From Brachypodium distachyon (Eukaryota; Streptophyta; Magnoliopsida; Poales; Poaceae), in assembly GCF_000005505.3 (NCBI RefSeq), contig NC_016131.3, forward strand, positions 15,087,501 to 15,151,500: a DNA stretch of 64,000 bases, given 5' to 3'. Shown piece after piece: positions 1 to 12,046 of this stretch. The notes under the pieces are model-generated. The model was not told the DNA's origin. It saw only the letters and a program-made list of their open reading frames with translations, and made no database searches. Every line of letters starts with the position of its first letter. Position 1 is the stretch's first letter. The position numbers were made by a program, and so were the translations under genes.

Positions 1-1875
1 GCACAGAAGCCCATCTCTTTAATATCGCATCCGCCATTGGCATGCTGAGCATGGATCTCCACTCCACCTTCAATTGCAGCTCATACGAACCGTGTTCGCA
101 AAACATTTCTTCTTGTGGGTACGAAATCTTCACCACATTTACTTCACCGCCACCATGATCCATAAAACAAATATGGAGCGCAATGTCTTCACCAATTGGA
201 ACAGCGACCAAGTTACGAGCCAGGGTCACGCGATGACCATCTCCAATCAAAGCATGATCTGCACCACAATCATGTGAATAGAGTAGCATTTTGTTTGCAT
301 CATTTCCAGGACTCCAGGCAAATATTTTCCCAATAAAAATGCGATTTCCATTTAAGATCTTCACTTCAATGACAGCAGCGGTAGGATAAGGGACAGGCAG
401 GCATAGCAGTTCCACCCTGCTCAACCAACTGCTTAGCACCACCGTGACAGGCCGAAGGTCAAAGGGTTCGTTGTGGTATTCAGCTACACCCTTACTCAGT
501 TGGGTGTCATCAGTGGCCCCGTCACCCTTATACATCAGGTTGATCTCGAAAAACATTCCATCTGACGCTGCAAATCCACGAGACGGTCCTGTCAAAGTTA
601 ACATGTCCTCCTGCACAAATGGATAGAAAAAATAAGTAACATCAAAGTAGAGGGAGGGAGAGGCACACCGCCAATTTGATCAATGCAAATACAACGGATG
701 TTTTTGTCGTGGTTCTCCTCAGGGACTAAAGTATAAATGATTTGCAAAGTTCCCAAATCTACACTCACACAAAGGCTGAGTTGGACTTAATTAGCTAATT
801 TTTTAACAGCTACCGAAACTGAACGGAGCAAAAGACACTGACAAGTAAAAGAGAAAGCAATAAACTTGCTGAAATTACGGAACTGAAAATTGCACTGAAT
901 CTAAACAAGGCGGTGAACTAGATGCAAAACAGCAAGAAAAAAAGAAGCAGTGAGCAAGAACAGGACAGAAAAGATTTAAATATGCAGCAGTTATGAGCTT
1001 CTCTCCTAACAAACGGATATGAAACAAGTAACACATAAACTAAACGAGCAACAGTTCTCTAACTAGATACAAAATGTCCCCGGGCTCGATATGACGACGT
1101 ATTAAAAACCAAGATCGTATATTGAGGGAGGAATGAAATACCAACCGCCGAGTGGATGCGCTGCGACTCGTCTCGTTCGCGCCGGTACAGAGAAATACAT
1201 TTGTAGTCAACCTCGTCTCTGGCAATCACGGTGCCAAAGACATCAATCGGGTAGCCCACATCGGACTCCGTGATCTTCACCGAGATGACATTAAGCGATG
1301 AATCTTCAGTAGAATGCCACTGAGAACAAGAAAGCTGCTGAAGTGGAGGACCATTCATAGCTTCCGCTGTAAAGAAAGGCGGCAACATAGATCAGAACCA
1401 AAAGAGCAAAAATTGCTCAAATGTATCGCATGCAAGAAACATAACTAAATCTGCACCAATGCAATTAGGAAACGCAACAAAGGGAGGTTGAGAACTAACA
1501 TTCTTCGTCAAGATCGAAGAGAGCTATGTTAAACCTCGAAAACCTGGTGCAAACAAAGTCATACTGACGAGGATCATATTCGGTGAGATTTTTGCAGCTG
1601 ACGAGGTGAAGGACACGGAGTATCTTCTCCTGCGCAGTGAGCTCTGGATCTGGCTCCATAAACTGGTCCACTTCCTCCAATGCGAGCATCAGTACAGAGT
1701 CCTTGTCCCCCGTGTCTGTCAGAGTATATGACTCATACTCTGACTCCACTGTATCACTGGTGCCTGACTCCGTCTCGGCAAGGTCCTTCGGGTGCCCCAC
1801 TTCGACCTTCAAGTCAGTCACCGGAGCCTCATCACAAAAATCGAGCTCTGACCCTGGCAATGGAGTCTTCTCCAT
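1..1875 (-). CDS. DUF6598 domain protein, 3' end beyond the window
   Basis: Three exons read on the minus strand: 1875-1500, 1366-1146 and 610-1 (open to the window edge). All junctions are GT-AG and phases agree (1, then 0). Exon 1 encodes an acidic Glu/Ser/Asp-rich N-terminus followed by the segment LTEYDPRQYDFVCTRFSRF. Exon 2 carries the family core (SDVGYPIDVFGTVIARDEVD) and exon 3 begins with LTLTGPSRGF. This is the usual order of DUF6598, a family of unknown function expanded in grasses. The 221-bp middle exon has exactly the same length as in the paralogue at 34885-36908. The ATG at 1875 is the first in this frame after frame breaks upstream, so the true N-terminus is uncertain. The C-terminus lies outside the window. 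Confidence 0.75.
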
Positions 1876-2970
1876 CAAAGCAAGCTCCTGCTCGAGAGCT
1901 CTGATGAGTCTCCGAGTATTCCCACTTGGTGTGACTAGGATTTCTTATAAGATCAATCATGTCCACCAATGGTCCTAGCTGCATCATCGGCATCTTCTGC
2001 TTCTTCTCCAAGTAGAAGTCTCGTTCATCCTTCAACTCATTATCATCAAATTCTGACTCAGACTCGGCGGTAAGCACCAGCAGCTCGGTCTCAAGATCTT
2101 TCTTCTCCACATGAATGGATGTGAGGGGCAGCAACTTTTGCTTCTTGGCAGGGAACATGAGCTCTGGCCAGGCGGAGTGAACTGGTCCCCAAGCACCGGC
2201 TGAAACTCAGATTCTGTGGGAAGCGCAGCAGGTTCTGCCAAAAGCTGTGACTCTGTCTCTGTTTCAGGATCTGCCATGTTCTGGATTAAAGGCTCCGGCT
2301 CAGCCAGCTCCGTGGTCTTCTCCATTGGGATTGGGGGTTCCAGCTCCAACGAAGTGATCTGCTCCTCGAAGGAGAACGCAGGTGCTGTCCCATAATCTGT
2401 GGGAGGCTCAAATTCAGAACCAGACTCTGCAGTAGCACCACTAGCTCGGTCTCAGGATCTGGGAGCAACGACTTCTTCTCCACCTGAATGGATGTGGGGG
2501 GTAGCAACTTTTGCTTCTTCGAAGGGTACCTGAAGGCCTTGAGCTTTTTGAAGCTGAACTTCAGAAGGAATCGATTTGCGCGCGCAAGCTTGCCCCCGCC
2601 AGAGAGGAAGAAAGAAGAAGACATGTCAGATTTCGTTTTCTTGATGTCCAGAACGAAGCACCAGAAGCGAAAGAGATCGAGGAAAGGAGCCTACCAAATT
2701 GTTCTTCTTCGATTCGGGTAGCAGAGTGCCACCGCCTCGTTGGAGTTCGCTTGCCTCCCCTTGGTCGTCTTCCATCTTGATGATCGACTTCCCTTTCTTG
2801 CGGCTGGTTCGCGCGGCGCCACGGCTTCCGCCGCCGCCTTGGCCGAGCCGTTTCTTCCAACAGGACAGCAGAAGGCGTAGGCCTGGGTCTGGGCCTGGAT
2901 CTGGGTAGAGTCTCACTGTGTCACAGTCATCGCCTTGGATTTCCATCCCAGAACCCGTCCAGCCACCCGC
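1876..2970 (-). pseudogene. Decayed 5' coding extension of the DUF6598 gene
   Basis: Upstream of the start at 1875 the minus strand keeps reading as plausible protein but in shifting frames. Two copies of a module beginning KKQKLLPxTSIxVEKK occur near 2505 and 2135, each followed by an acidic ETELLVLTAESESEF-like stretch. In the copy near 2425 a single base is missing relative to the other copy, and further frame changes occur near 2190 and 1925. A basic Ser/Gly-rich ORF beginning MEIQGDD (2955 downward) may be an older first exon. I read this as a duplicated N-terminal region that has lost its frame. Alternative explanations are unrecognised introns or assembly errors at homopolymers. Confidence 0.45.
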
Positions 2971-3650
2971 CGCCGCCGGAGAGGGAAGAGACGAGGGTTC
3001 TTGCGAGGGGAAGGGTTTTCTTTCTTTTCTTTTCATTTTTCCCTTGGCGAGATGAGTGCGGGTGGGGGGGTACGCAAAAAAGAGAAGAAAAAACGAACAC
3101 CTTTGGGCCGCCGGCAGCCCGGGGCACAGAACAGAAAAAAACGCCCGCCCGGTTTTACCGGGGTGCCCAGACGTACCCCGGGCCAACAGGGCTTTTATAG
3201 CAGCCCACTTATGAGATTAAGTCAGAGCTTGGCGCGTGTAGAGGCAGGCTGGGATGGATATTGCTAGTTGATTCTGATTTGGAAGTGAAACAAACTGGGG
3301 GCGTAGGGTATATATTCTGGTCGGCGCGTGCTTAAACTGGCGAGGTGGGACGTTCCAGCGCTAACAGACAGCGGCCGCTTCTGGGCCGCGAACCGCATAA
3401 GGCCGAGGCCGGCCCATTAAGCGGCCGGTGCTGTTTTTTTTTTGTCTGCGGCCCGGCTCTCTCTTCATATTTTGGGTCGTTTGTGTTCGCCTTTCTTTTT
3501 TGCAGCTCTCCCTTCACTCTCTTGTCGTCGTGTTGCCTCTAATTTTCCCCGATACTCATCACAAATAGCCTGCAATATATTGATCCAAAAGTTAGGAACA
3601 TGCTAAGAAAGGAAAAGGATAATGAACACTAGGAGGCCTGTTACCTTTTG
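2971..3650. other. GC-rich upstream region, no gene recognised
   Basis: This GC-rich stretch lies upstream of the DUF6598 gene. Several overlapping ORFs on both strands are low-complexity (Arg/Pro/Lys) and look like composition artefacts. It may contain the promoter and 5' leader of the minus-strand gene, but I see no convincing TATA box. Confidence 0.3.
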
Positions 3651-3651
3651 C

Positions 3652-3872
3652 TTCTTCTTGCGAACATTAATGGCATCTCTTTCCTGAGTCAGTCGATCCA
3701 GATGAACTTGTGCATCCTGTATCCTTTCCCAAACATCATCACCCGCAAATTTTGTGACCTTTATCATGAAGAACTTTTGTGGTCTAATGGTATGTACTAA
3801 AGGCTGGGGGCGCGCTCTCTTGGGTTGTACTAGCTTTGTTTTGCCCTTATCTTGGTGCATTGATTTATTCAC
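3652..3872 (-). pseudogene. Coiled-coil gene fragment (proton-pump-interactor-like?)
   Basis: One open minus-strand block encodes about 73 residues with a hydrophobic strand (PQKFFMIKVTKF) followed by an amphipathic helix (WERIQDAQVHLDRLTQERD) and a basic end. It stops at a plausible donor (AAG then GTAACA at 3651). The arrangement resembles the N-terminal part of proton pump interactor-type coiled-coil proteins, which is a weak family guess. No following exon was found downstream on the minus strand, so it is probably an orphan fragment. A separate exon-like piece (minus, around 5055-4985, ending LKKTLERR before GTATTT) may or may not be related. Confidence 0.35.
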
Positions 3873-5600
3873 ACGTCTCCAAAATTTTCAACAAACATCA
3901 AATATTTCAAAAAAGATAACACTCCAAAATTGCTTGCTATGTTCGTTTTTTGCCCATTATAATTTACTGCTACACACTTCCATGAAATAACCAACGAGGT
4001 CACAACCATGTCGAATCAATTTAATAATCGTTGATGCACATAATCACAAGTTCACAACCTTGATAGCTATCACCACCCATGAACTGGCGGGAGTTAAAGC
4101 AGAGGTTGCATTTATTTTGCTGGATTCAGGCAAACACCAGTAATTCAAAAAGCAGTCAGATTCGAAGCATCATCAGTCATACAAACAAGTAGAAAAGGTT
4201 CTTACTTTTCATGTTTTAACAAGTTCCAGCAGCACATTAGGGCACAAGCAATGAATGACAAGCCATGTCCAAACAATCTAACTGAGAGGAAAACATTGAA
4301 GGCTTATACATTTACTAGCTTTACACGCGCGCCGTGAAAGCACGCGAGCAAACATGGAAAGGAGCTAGACACTTTTTGTATTTGTCCGTTCTATTATCCG
4401 CATAGTTTGATGTGTTTGTTTTTCTTTACACACAACCATGAAACTTTCCCCATTATTACTCATTTTTGAAACCTCTTATTGTTCCAGTTTTTTTCATATA
4501 ATCAGGACAACGGGAAATATGTACATTTTCGGAAGAACACATGGCCTTTTATGATGCATCAACTAAATCACATTACTCCTATGTCCTGGTTCCAGGCACA
4601 GCAAAAAGTCAAAGTGCAATAAAGTTGTATTCAGCCTAGTTAATGTACAATTTGCATCAGTATATACAGTACTCCAGTGAGCAAAAATATTTAGCACCGA
4701 AAATTGCTTTGAGATCTTAGGATTGGAATTAGGAGACCTGAATATTTTTACAACTATTGAATACAGTGCTAGTACATATCAAATACATCAAGGTAGTTTA
4801 TCAGCATTTGCAGAAACAGGATCCCTCCCTGCCTTGACCCACAATCCCTGTGTGGCCTGCTCTTTACCCCGCCAATTCAAACCATTCTCTTCTCGCCGTT
4901 GATGGTATCTTCTAGCACACTCCCAAAACAGAGAATATATAGTAAGGTTAATGAAATAATATCAAACATAAACAGAGTCGTTATCAGAAAATACCTCCTT
5001 TCCAGGGTTTTCTTAAGTCGATGAACCACTTGTTTATGTGTACTATTGACGTCTAGTGGCAAATCTTGGATGTTGAGAAATTACCTCCTTTTTTTAATTT
5101 TATTTCAATGTTTGTCAAACAGAAGCATAAAATTGAGCAAAATCACATATCAGAATACAAGACTGGACTACTTATGGACCACTCGAGTTATGCAGTATCT
5201 GATCATGAACTTGCATTGGATGCGTTTTCTCCTCGGTTTTCTTCCTCGGATAACCACAGGTCTTATCAAAGAATAATTGTTTATCATTGCAAAATCACTA
5301 CCAAACTGTTGAAGACCCTGGACCATAATAAATAGATAAAAGACAAAAAAACATTGAAACAAAAATAGTTGCCAGAGTGATTGATTTCTTGAATGCTTGG
5401 TAAAATAAGTCCTTGTCAGATTTTTTTGACCATTAACTCGTGTTTGTTGCTCATGTAGGGATGATAATTAAGTTTAGTTGCAGTTTCAGACGTGTGATTC
5501 TCTGTTCCCCATTATCATGGTTCTCTCCAAAAGGATCAAAATTGTAAGAAAAAGACACAAACCAAGACATGGGGAGAAATCAGTACTACGGGATTTGAGT
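3873..5600. other. Intergenic, no gene recognised
   Basis: AT-rich sequence. Short ORFs on both strands have no recognisable domain. A minus-strand open stretch near 5055-4985 with a GT donor is the only exon-like signal. Confidence 0.3.
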
Positions 5601-5618
5601 TGTATATGTATAGAATGA

Positions 5619-5880
5619 CAACCAATCAAATTGAAGACTGCAAATTTAGATACTGCAACCAACAACTGCATCAACAATGTTACGTTCACATAATCTATCT
5701 GAAAAGGTATAGGTACATAGCAAAACAGCCCATCAAACTAAAGACTGGAAATGTAGATACAGCTGGAACCAAAAACTGCAGCAACAATGTTATGTCCAAA
5801 TAATCTATCTGAAAACGTGAAGTAATGGAACTAACAAATGCAGCAAGAATGCTATAGCAAAACTGCCCATCAAACTTAAA
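5619..5880. repeat. Degenerate tandem repeat, period about 100 bp
   Basis: Three partly conserved units can be aligned. Shared blocks include CATCAAACT(A/T)AA, GATAC(A/T)GC, CAACAATGTTA and AATCTATCTGAAAA. Units one and two begin near 5625 and 5725 and are well conserved. The third (about 5820-5880) is truncated. No coding potential is evident. Confidence 0.6.
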
Positions 5881-7490
5881 CAAAATAATGCGTCTCGAAC
5901 CACGATGGAACCAGGAGCAGCTGAAGGAGGAAACAGAAAGGTGTGGGGCAAGCAGAGCCGCAGCAGCGCGGAGATTAGAATCGGCGGAGCGACGATGGTG
6001 GTCAGGGATACGCAACCAGAAGGAGGGGAACTGGGGGCGGAGCTGAGGGGCCGCGACGATGAGCAAATCCTATCGAGGAATCGGGAAAGGGAAAAACAAC
6101 AGGGATAAGGAGGCCGTCATCCACGCACCTCGCCGGAGGAAGCGACTCCAAGCAGACCTGTGCCCGAGAAGACAACTGGAAGGCATCTAGTACCTTCCCA
6201 TTGCCTGAGTAACGCACGATGGGGCAAAATTTGTCCCAGGCACTGCTCCGAGCGGCCACTGCGACTCGCAAACGGGCCAAGCATGAGGAGAAAACACAGC
6301 GGCGGCGGCCTGAGGGACCTGCATAAACGGCAATCACACAACCAGCAAGGAAAATCAAACCATCCCTCGCGCCCCAATAGCTAGGCATACCTGATGCGAA
6401 ACACCGCCTTCAGAGAGCACAGAACACGAAGATGGCCCGCCGGCGTCACCCACGGCCAACTCCAACGAACACTTCCACGGAATCCCTATAAATAGGAGGC
6501 AGAAGAAGCCACCAGAACGGAGTCACCGACTCTAAACTGCCACCGCACGCGCTCTAGAAGAGTCCCAAAGCCAGTGCATGGAGCACCCGTCGGCATGCAT
6601 GTGGGCTAGCCGCCCGCCCAACCAACATACGCCAGCGCACGAGTGACCCCCGCGCGCCAATCAAAATCACGCCCTTCTCGCTGACAGCAACGACCAACCT
6701 ACCTACGACATCCACAACGGGCCACAGTCAGAGACTGCCACCTCGGTGCACACGACCGACCGACAAACCGGAAGCGCAGGAAAACCACAGTAACCGGCGG
6801 TGGCATCTCGACTGTAATTCTAATATATGCTACTGGAACGATGAAAGCGACTTGTGGAGCGACGAGAGGGCGAAGAAACCGGCCGGCCGTTATGGTTGTA
6901 TCTTACTTATGTGAATAATCATAACCTCAATAACTATTACCACCATGGAGCGGCAATCACAAAAGCAGAAGTTACTGATAAAAGAAAGTGGCCGCAATCG
7001 TGACTCCTTCACTTTCATGCAAAGCCTAACAATCACTGTGGCCATCGCATCCGTATCTGGAGCTATAGAAGCCCTTGCCGTACTCATTTTTAAATACCAT
7101 CCCGTTTGATCCGAGACTTCAAGTTGTCATCACTGATGTCCTTCACTATCCCCATGCAGCAGGGAGAAATGTTTATTGAAGGCTTATACATTGATGGACA
7201 GAATCACAACATTGATAACCACTTCCAAGATAAAGGGAATCGTTTGAAGAGTGAATGTTAAAGAACTTATGTGCACTATATTGCAGTTAAACAAGAGGAC
7301 ATGATAACAGAAAAAACATGATCACTTAATTAGAACCATGCTAGTTTTTTTTAAGGAAAGTTGGCACCTTCATTGTATAGCATACATTTTGTGCTATCAT
7401 TTAAAGTAAAAGTAAAAGTGACACTGCTACAACTACATGGAGAACATGCATAATACTCGGTAATGTAGGGCACCATAGTTATCCATATAG
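5881..7490. other. GC-rich stretch with a possible promoter, no gene recognised
   Basis: GC-rich sequence (5890-6800) with overlapping ORFs on both strands but no recognisable protein family. A TATA-like box CTATAAATAGG lies at about 6486-6496 on the plus strand in a GC-rich setting. The plus-strand sequence downstream does not open into a recognisable gene. The minus-strand ORFs at 6002-6388 and 5695-6066 look like 5'-leader or intron sequence. I cannot assign a function. Confidence 0.3.
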
Positions 7491-7500
7491 CAGGCATATG

Positions 7501-7649
7501 CCTCCATCCCCATTTATCTTTGTTGGTCCAGGACAACAACTTTGGTAGCAATTAATGTCTACTATATGTTATATAGTCAATATAACTCACTGCAGTTGTA
7601 CCTCCATCCCCATTTATCTTTGTTGGTCCAGGACAACAACTTTGGTAGC
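7501..7649. repeat. Exact 49-bp direct repeat, period 100 bp
   Basis: Positions 7501-7549 and 7601-7649 are identical (starting CCTCCATCCCCATTTATC, ending CAACTTTGGTAGC). The 51 bp between them are different. This indicates a recent local duplication or a pair of transposon footprints. No coding function is seen. Confidence 0.85.
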
Positions 7650-8217
7650 TTTTCAGCATGCCATTTTGGCATGATTCTAGATGTAAGCATTTTTCTGATC
7701 TGTGGTTACATGAGCGGCCAAGTGCATCTGTAACTTTCTTTATTCTGATTATTTTCTTCTACCGAATACAAACTTGTGATTCAGCCGGGGTACTATCTTT
7801 TAATAATCCTGTCCGCAATTTTTGCAGTCAGGGAGTGTTTTCCCTGCGAGGAAATGCTGGACAAGCACAAGCGCTCGTTCTGGCTGGTAGCTTGGGACCT
7901 CATGGCCTGCTCCTCTCACCGTTACGAAGCTGAGGTCGCCCTTGTACTGCACAACGTATCCACCCACTTCGCCAGTACCCTGAATTCACAAGAATGAACA
8001 CATCATCATTGAGTGCTTCACGATTTTGAATTCTTTGAGTTTATTATCCGTTTAGATCTGCTTCCATACTCCTCTGTAGAAGCTGAATTATGAGTGTCCA
8101 TCCATGTTAGGTACAGATTTTTGTGTTTCCTTGATGTTGCAGCGTACATGTTAGTGCAGGGAGTAGCTGAGTGTAAGTAAATCACCTTGGTACTGCTAAA
8201 CCATGGCCTCCATTTTT

Positions 8218-8927
8218 GAGCTCTTTTACGGTACCCCACATTTAATATGATCCATCCGTTAGTCACGATCTAATGGTTAATATTGTCTGGTACTCCATTA
8301 CAAGTTGTCTGGAGTACTATCTCAAGAATAGATGGAGTACCACGATATGAGGGGCAAAATCGTAATCATAGGAAGTTTTTTCTCTGGCGAATTTATTTTG
8401 ATAATCCAACACTAAATATTGTGCAAAAACTCAGGTGTGAATGTTTTGATTTATGCCATCTAAAAAAATCATGAACCGGAGATGAACCCTAATCCTGAGA
8501 AGGTGTGGCGGCAGGCTTTGATCCATCACCGGCCGGCGCAACTATGAGGGACAAGGACGCTCCCCCGACCGCCGACGTATGCTCGTCGAGCCGCCGCCTC
8601 CTCCGTTTCTGAAGACGCGAGCATCGCCGTCAGGGCGCGGACCAAAGCTAGGTTCGGTCAAAAGGTAAGCTGGGCCAAACGGCAGAGATCGGGACGGCGA
8701 CGGAGAGCGGGAGACACGATGGAGTGCTGCCTGCACACGGTGCCGGAGGCCAAGGGTCAGCACCACGGCCAACGGCTTGGGCATGTAGGAGACTTGACGA
8801 TCCATGAGAACCTGGGCTGGCTTGATCGAAGGAGTACGTGAAAGTTCAAGATGACCTGAGGAAATGTCCAGATTTGTGTGGTACTCCATCTTGTGTTTTG
8901 GGAGCACGAGGGTACTGTAAAAATTCT
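8218..8927. mobile_element. Mutator-like TIR element inserted in an SCPL exon
   Basis: A 710-bp block interrupts the SCPL reading frame. It is flanked by a perfect 9-bp duplication, TCCATTTTT, at 8209-8217 and 8928-8936. Its ends form imperfect terminal inverted repeats: plus-strand start GAGCTCTTTTACGGTACC, and minus-strand start AGAATTTTTACAGTACC. The 9-bp target duplication fits the Mutator superfamily. The interior has a GC-rich segment (about 8530-8760) unlike the AT-rich flanks, possibly a captured gene fragment. Removing the element and one duplication restores the SCPL frame across the Trp codon in the EKW/RPWFSS region. Confidence 0.75.
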
Positions 8928-9325
8928 TCCATTTTTCTGCCACGGGTAGCTGGAGCTGCTTGAGAGAGTATCTAGTGGAAGTCACCGGCACATTCCCATC
9001 AATGTCTCCACTGCAAAGGTCAGTGATATATCATGATTACTTCTCCACAGATCAGTTCACTCCTAATTTGGACTGTCAGGCCAGAAACAATGCTTGACTA
9101 GATGAAAAAAATTAAACCAAAACAGAGACTAAATGAAACATGGTGCTGTCACACGTACCTGTATACCCAGACTCTGATGTTGTTTTCCATCAGGTCGCGG
9201 ATAATCGGCAAAACAGTCGAGTCATAATCAGTCCAGTTGCGCCATAAGTGGTCACTGAAAAATGAAACATTTTGCAAATTACACCATGGTAATTTGAAGG
9301 AAACAAACTTGATTTGTCAATGTCA

Positions 9326-9727
<402 letters not shown>

Positions 9728-10415
9728 TCACTTGTAACACATGATTTGCCCAAGGGAGCACGGAGGATACATGAAGAACTTACCGTGGTTCCAGGAGTAG
9801 GGGTTGCGGTAGAGCGTCTTGCCGTCGCTCATGACGCGGAACGGGCCCAGCTCCTCCATCGCGCCGTACCCGAGCGACGAGCACCCGGGCCCGCCGTTCA
9901 GCCACAGGAGGAGCGGCTTCGAGGAGCTGTTGCCATTGCCGATGGCCTCTGGAAGGTAGTAGAAGAGCGCGCGCCCGGCAGCCGCGTCCACCATGACGTA
10001 CCCGGCATACTGCGCGAACTCGCTGCCGCGGCAGGCAGCCTCTCCACGCGGTCCGCCTCCTTGCTCCCTCGAGACCGCCGAGGCCGCTCTCCTATCCGTC
10101 TTCGTCGTCGAAACCACCGTCTCTTCCATGGCCGCACCCGCCACAGACGGCTCTGACAACGGCGACCTTCGAAGGAGGCGGTTCAGGTAGTCGCCCTGCC
10201 GGGTCCGTCGCGGCGCCTTGTTCGCCGCCGAGGCCGTGCCGGAGCTCAGCGCCAGACATTGCGCCAGCAACAGTGAGGACACTAATGCGGTGCTCTTCAT
10301 GGCGCGCTGCTCGAGTGCTCGTGCCGACCAGCCACTGTTCTATCGGCCGGTGGCACGGTGGACTGCCGGGGACTGGAGATTGTGGCCTGTTGGTTGGGTG
10401 CCCGTGTGGATGGAT

Positions 10416-10432
10416 CTGCTATTTATATTGGG
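10416..10432 (-). promoter_or_regulatory. TATA box of the SCPL gene
   Basis: The minus strand reads CAATATAAATAGCAG about 120 bp upstream of the ATG at 10300, a normal distance for a plant core promoter. It suggests that the pseudogene may still be transcribed. Confidence 0.5.
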
Positions 10433-10439
10433 CGAGGAC

Positions 10440-11080
10440 GAATTATCATCGGAGTACTACTATTAGACACGATGTTTCACAAATGACAGGCATTAAATTG
10501 GTGGCAGAATTTAAAGCGATTTTTCTAAGTATCAAATTTATAGAAAAAAAATTATTTCTGGAATTTAATTACAATATTGATATCAACATTATTTCATTCA
10601 TATTTAACTACTATATCACTCAAATCCCATTCTATATAAATAATGCCGTCTTCGATCCATAATAATCGTACTAAATCAGCGAACACTTGTTATGAATCGG
10701 AGAAATCATTTCCTTCAGATGTCATCTCACATGTGTAAATTCATGTCATGTGTTGGCTTTTGGATATGACAGAATTTAATGTGATTTTTCTGTGGACAAC
10801 TCCCAAAACGCTGATTCAATCTCTTGTTGAGATCATCTGTTATTTATGTGTGTCCATAAAATGTTGGGCATGATTACAATCTGAGAATGATAAGCATGAT
10901 TTCTTAGAGGGTGCGGAGACGTTGCATGCTGAAGCGTTGCGGCATCATGAAGCGCAAGCCACGGTTGACAAAAGAAAGCTCGACGAGGCTGAGGAAGATG
11001 ATGAACGAAGCAAGGATGATGCGACCAAGTGACCTAGTTGTGTTGTAACACACACATTGAAGAACATATACAATTTTACA
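10440..11080. other. Intergenic, no gene recognised
   Basis: AT-rich DNA upstream of the SCPL copy. A short Lys/Glu-rich plus-strand stretch near 10935-11030 resembles low-complexity coding sequence but has no start or domain. Confidence 0.3.
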
Positions 11081-11086
11081 TATAAT

Positions 11087-11400
11087 TTAACATACATTTG
11101 TCTCCTCCCACAGCAATCTAGCACTTTGAAAGTCCATCCTCTTCACAAACCCTTTTGAAGCTTCCAGGAAAGAGAGCATGTACAGAGGTACACTGCTTAT
11201 ACTAGCATTGACCAGGACAGCTCTGCCACCCATTGACAACAGATTCCCTTTCCAACCAGCTAGCTTCTTCTCCATCTTCTCCTCCACAGGTTTCCAGTGG
11301 GAATTGCTCAACCTTTTCACATCAACTAGGATACCCAGATAAGTAAAAGGGAGGCTTCCTTCATTACATGTAAAAATCTTACCATAAGATATATCACTAG
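11087..11400 (-). mobile_element. LINE (L1-type non-LTR) reverse transcriptase fragment
   Basis: The minus strand encodes LPFTYLGILVDVKRLS followed by LAGWKGNLLSMGGRAVLVNA and YMLSFLEASKGF. This is the conserved stretch just C-terminal to the reverse transcriptase catalytic domain of plant L1-type LINEs. The fragment is truncated at both ends, with no active-site motif, so it is a dead relic. Confidence 0.85.
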
Positions 11401-11664
11401 TAATGAATTCAGAGCGAACGAACACTTCAGTGCACGAACTCAGAACACGCACACATAAGTCTATGAACTCAACTTAGTGATATAGATTACTCCAAAACAG
11501 TTTCAGACGGCTAAAAAAGGACACGTGGCATGACCCTGGACTGCGCCTTGTAATTGCTTGTAACTAGTGTTTTAGTCTAATTGAAACTAAGTGAAAATCT
11601 TTGGTCACCCTTCAAATATCGGAGAGAGCAATGTTTTCTAATCAATTAATTGCATTAAGTGTAC

Positions 11665-11780
11665 TACTCCCTCCGATCCATATTAATTGTCTCAAATTTG
11701 CCCAAATATGGATTATCTATGCCTAAAAAGCGTCTAGATACATGTAATATTTTGACAATTAGTATGGATTGAAAGGAGGA
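11665..11780. mobile_element. Stowaway-type MITE, degenerate
   Basis: The left end is TACTCCCTCCGATCCATATT and the right end is its imperfect inverted complement, ending GGATTGAAAGGAGGA. The interior (AGATACATGTAATATTTTGA) matches the MITEs at 29086 and 38104. Non-coding. Confidence 0.75.
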
Positions 11781-11940
11781 CAAAATCTCAAAGTCATGAG
11801 CAGGCAAATGTAATTTACCTTGAATTATGCGTTGTCCAATATTTACTTTGATTATGTATCATCCAATATTTAATTTGAATTATTAATGATGTTTAAATAT
11901 GCAAAGTAGAATAAAAATGAAAAATAGTGAAATAGACAAA

Positions 11941-12046
11941 TGGGGAGGACAAATGGGGGCTCCCATTGGACACCATGGTATTTTGTTCATCCCCGTTTGT
12001 CCAAACAGCTCCCAAGTGGACAATTGGGGAGGACAAATGGGGGCTC
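11941..12046. repeat. 22-bp direct repeat pair
   Basis: TGGGGAGGACAAATGGGGGCTC occurs at 11941-11962 and 12025-12046, with an inverted relative (CCCCGTTTGTCC) between them. It ends just upstream of the first LepA pseudogene exon and probably marks a transposon remnant. Confidence 0.55.

Noticed and set aside
8542..8991. 149-codon minus-strand ORF as a single gene
   Set aside because: It is a chimera: its first residues are an SCPL exon (PVTSTRYSLKQLQLPVAEKW) and the rest is transposon sequence.
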